Of a DNA stretch of 5,979 nucleotides, positions 5,868-5,979 are shown piece by piece. The notes below the pieces were generated by a model. The model worked only from the letters and a program-made list of their open reading frames with translations. It searched no databases and had not been told where the DNA came from. The translations under genes were made by a program, and so were the position numbers. This DNA is from Bacteroides sp. CAG:530. Its GTDB lineage: Bacteria > Bacteroidota > Bacteroidia > Bacteroidales > Bacteroidaceae. The DNA lies in contig FR881167.1 in assembly GCA_000434735.1 (NCBI GenBank), forward strand, positions 1 to 5,979, in the 5' to 3' direction. Within the stretch, counting starts at the first letter, position 1; each line of letters opens with the position of its first letter.

Positions 5868-5896
5868 ATTTCTGACAAACAAACATAAACAGAAAT
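5868..5896 (+). promoter_or_regulatory. Hairpin immediately upstream of the lipoprotein start codon
   Basis: ATTTCTG (5868-5874) pairs perfectly with CAGAAAT (5890-5896) around a 15-nt unstructured A-rich loop, four bases before the ATG. A second ATTTCTG at 5810-5816 could pair with the same CAGAAAT, so two mutually exclusive structures exist in the leader. Stem strength is modest. Confidence 0.3.
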
Positions 5897-5900
5897 AGCT

Positions 5901-5979
5901 ATGCGAGTATCAATAAAATCTATATTCATTACATCAATACTTTTGGTATTGATGACCCTATTTTCATGTTCTGTCGGAT
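5901..5979 (+). CDS. Lipoprotein, N-terminal part only (runs off the window)
   Basis: The 26 visible codons encode MRVSIKSIFITSILLVLMTL followed by FSCSVG. This is a classic type II signal peptide: Arg and Lys near the start, a 14-residue hydrophobic core, then lipobox L-F-S-C with Cys23 as the lipidation site. Phe at -2 is unusual for the proteobacterial consensus but common in Bacteroidetes. The start is the ATG at 5901, because the frame preceding it contains a TAG at 5895-5897. The mature part is outside the window. In Bacteroidales this kind of signal precedes membrane-fusion proteins, fimbrillins, SusD-like and many other lipoproteins, so no function can be given. It is the first intact gene after the mobile-element remnant. 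Confidence 0.75.
   Translation, partial: MRVSIKSIFITSILLVLMTLFSCSVG
5932..5954 (+). repeat. Perfect 9-bp inverted repeat inside the lipoprotein signal sequence
   Basis: CATCAATAC (5932-5940) and GTATTGATG (5946-5954) are exact inverses separated by TTTTG. In mRNA this is a compact hairpin about 30 nt after the start codon, within the hydrophobic-core codons. It might modulate translation, bind a dimeric regulator, or be accidental. Confidence 0.55.

Noticed and set aside
1..5979. CRISPR array, tRNA, rRNA or riboswitch
   Set aside because: No regularly spaced repeats, cloverleaf with CCA-type acceptor, rRNA-like block or known aptamer pattern was seen on either strand.

Overview
The window looks like Bacteroidales chromosome, most like Bacteroides or Phocaeicola. 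Three things support this. The intergenic DNA is very A+T-rich and genes start without clear Shine-Dalgarno sequences. Boxes matching the Bacteroides -7 promoter consensus (TAnnTTTG) lie upstream of all three complete genes. The gene content (OmpA-family porin, DUF4954 protein, arm-domain phage-type integrase, LFSC lipobox lipoprotein) is also typical. A species cannot be named from sequence alone.

Layout. Positions 1-236 are A+T-rich leader DNA with a -7 box at 197-204. An OmpA-family outer-membrane protein follows on the plus strand (237-1424). It converges on a DUF4954-family left-handed beta-helix protein on the minus strand (3465 down to 1480), and one hairpin at 1446-1480 sits between the two stop codons as a probable bidirectional terminator. 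Upstream of the DUF4954 gene is ffh, also on the minus strand (5088 down to 3760), encoding the signal recognition particle GTPase. It has its own promoter and an intrinsic terminator (3671-3703), so the two minus-strand genes are probably separate transcription units. These three genes are ordinary core genome: ffh targets membrane and exported proteins to the translocon, the OmpA protein is an abundant exported envelope product, and the DUF4954 role is unknown.

From about 5124 to the end the character changes. There is a 49-codon ORF with a hydrophobic tail (5212-5361), then only the first ~43 residues of a tyrosine recombinase of Bacteroidales mobile elements (5399-5533). This runs directly into the C-terminal ~45 residues of a different, unidentified protein in another frame (ending at 5666). 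The simplest reading is an integrative or mobilizable element that lost its interior, leaving two gene stubs joined. The ffh promoter beside it contains GTAATTTTGC, which fits the CTnDOT-type insertion core GTANNTTTGC.

The last 240 bases hold a TAATTTTG promoter box, an 11-codon upstream ORF, alternative stems around ATTTCTG/CAGAAAT, and the start of a lipoprotein gene that runs off the window. Its signal-peptide codons contain a perfect 9-bp hairpin. The most interesting part of the window is therefore 5124-5979: a collapsed mobile element beside ffh, followed by a structured leader. These are hypotheses from sequence reading only.
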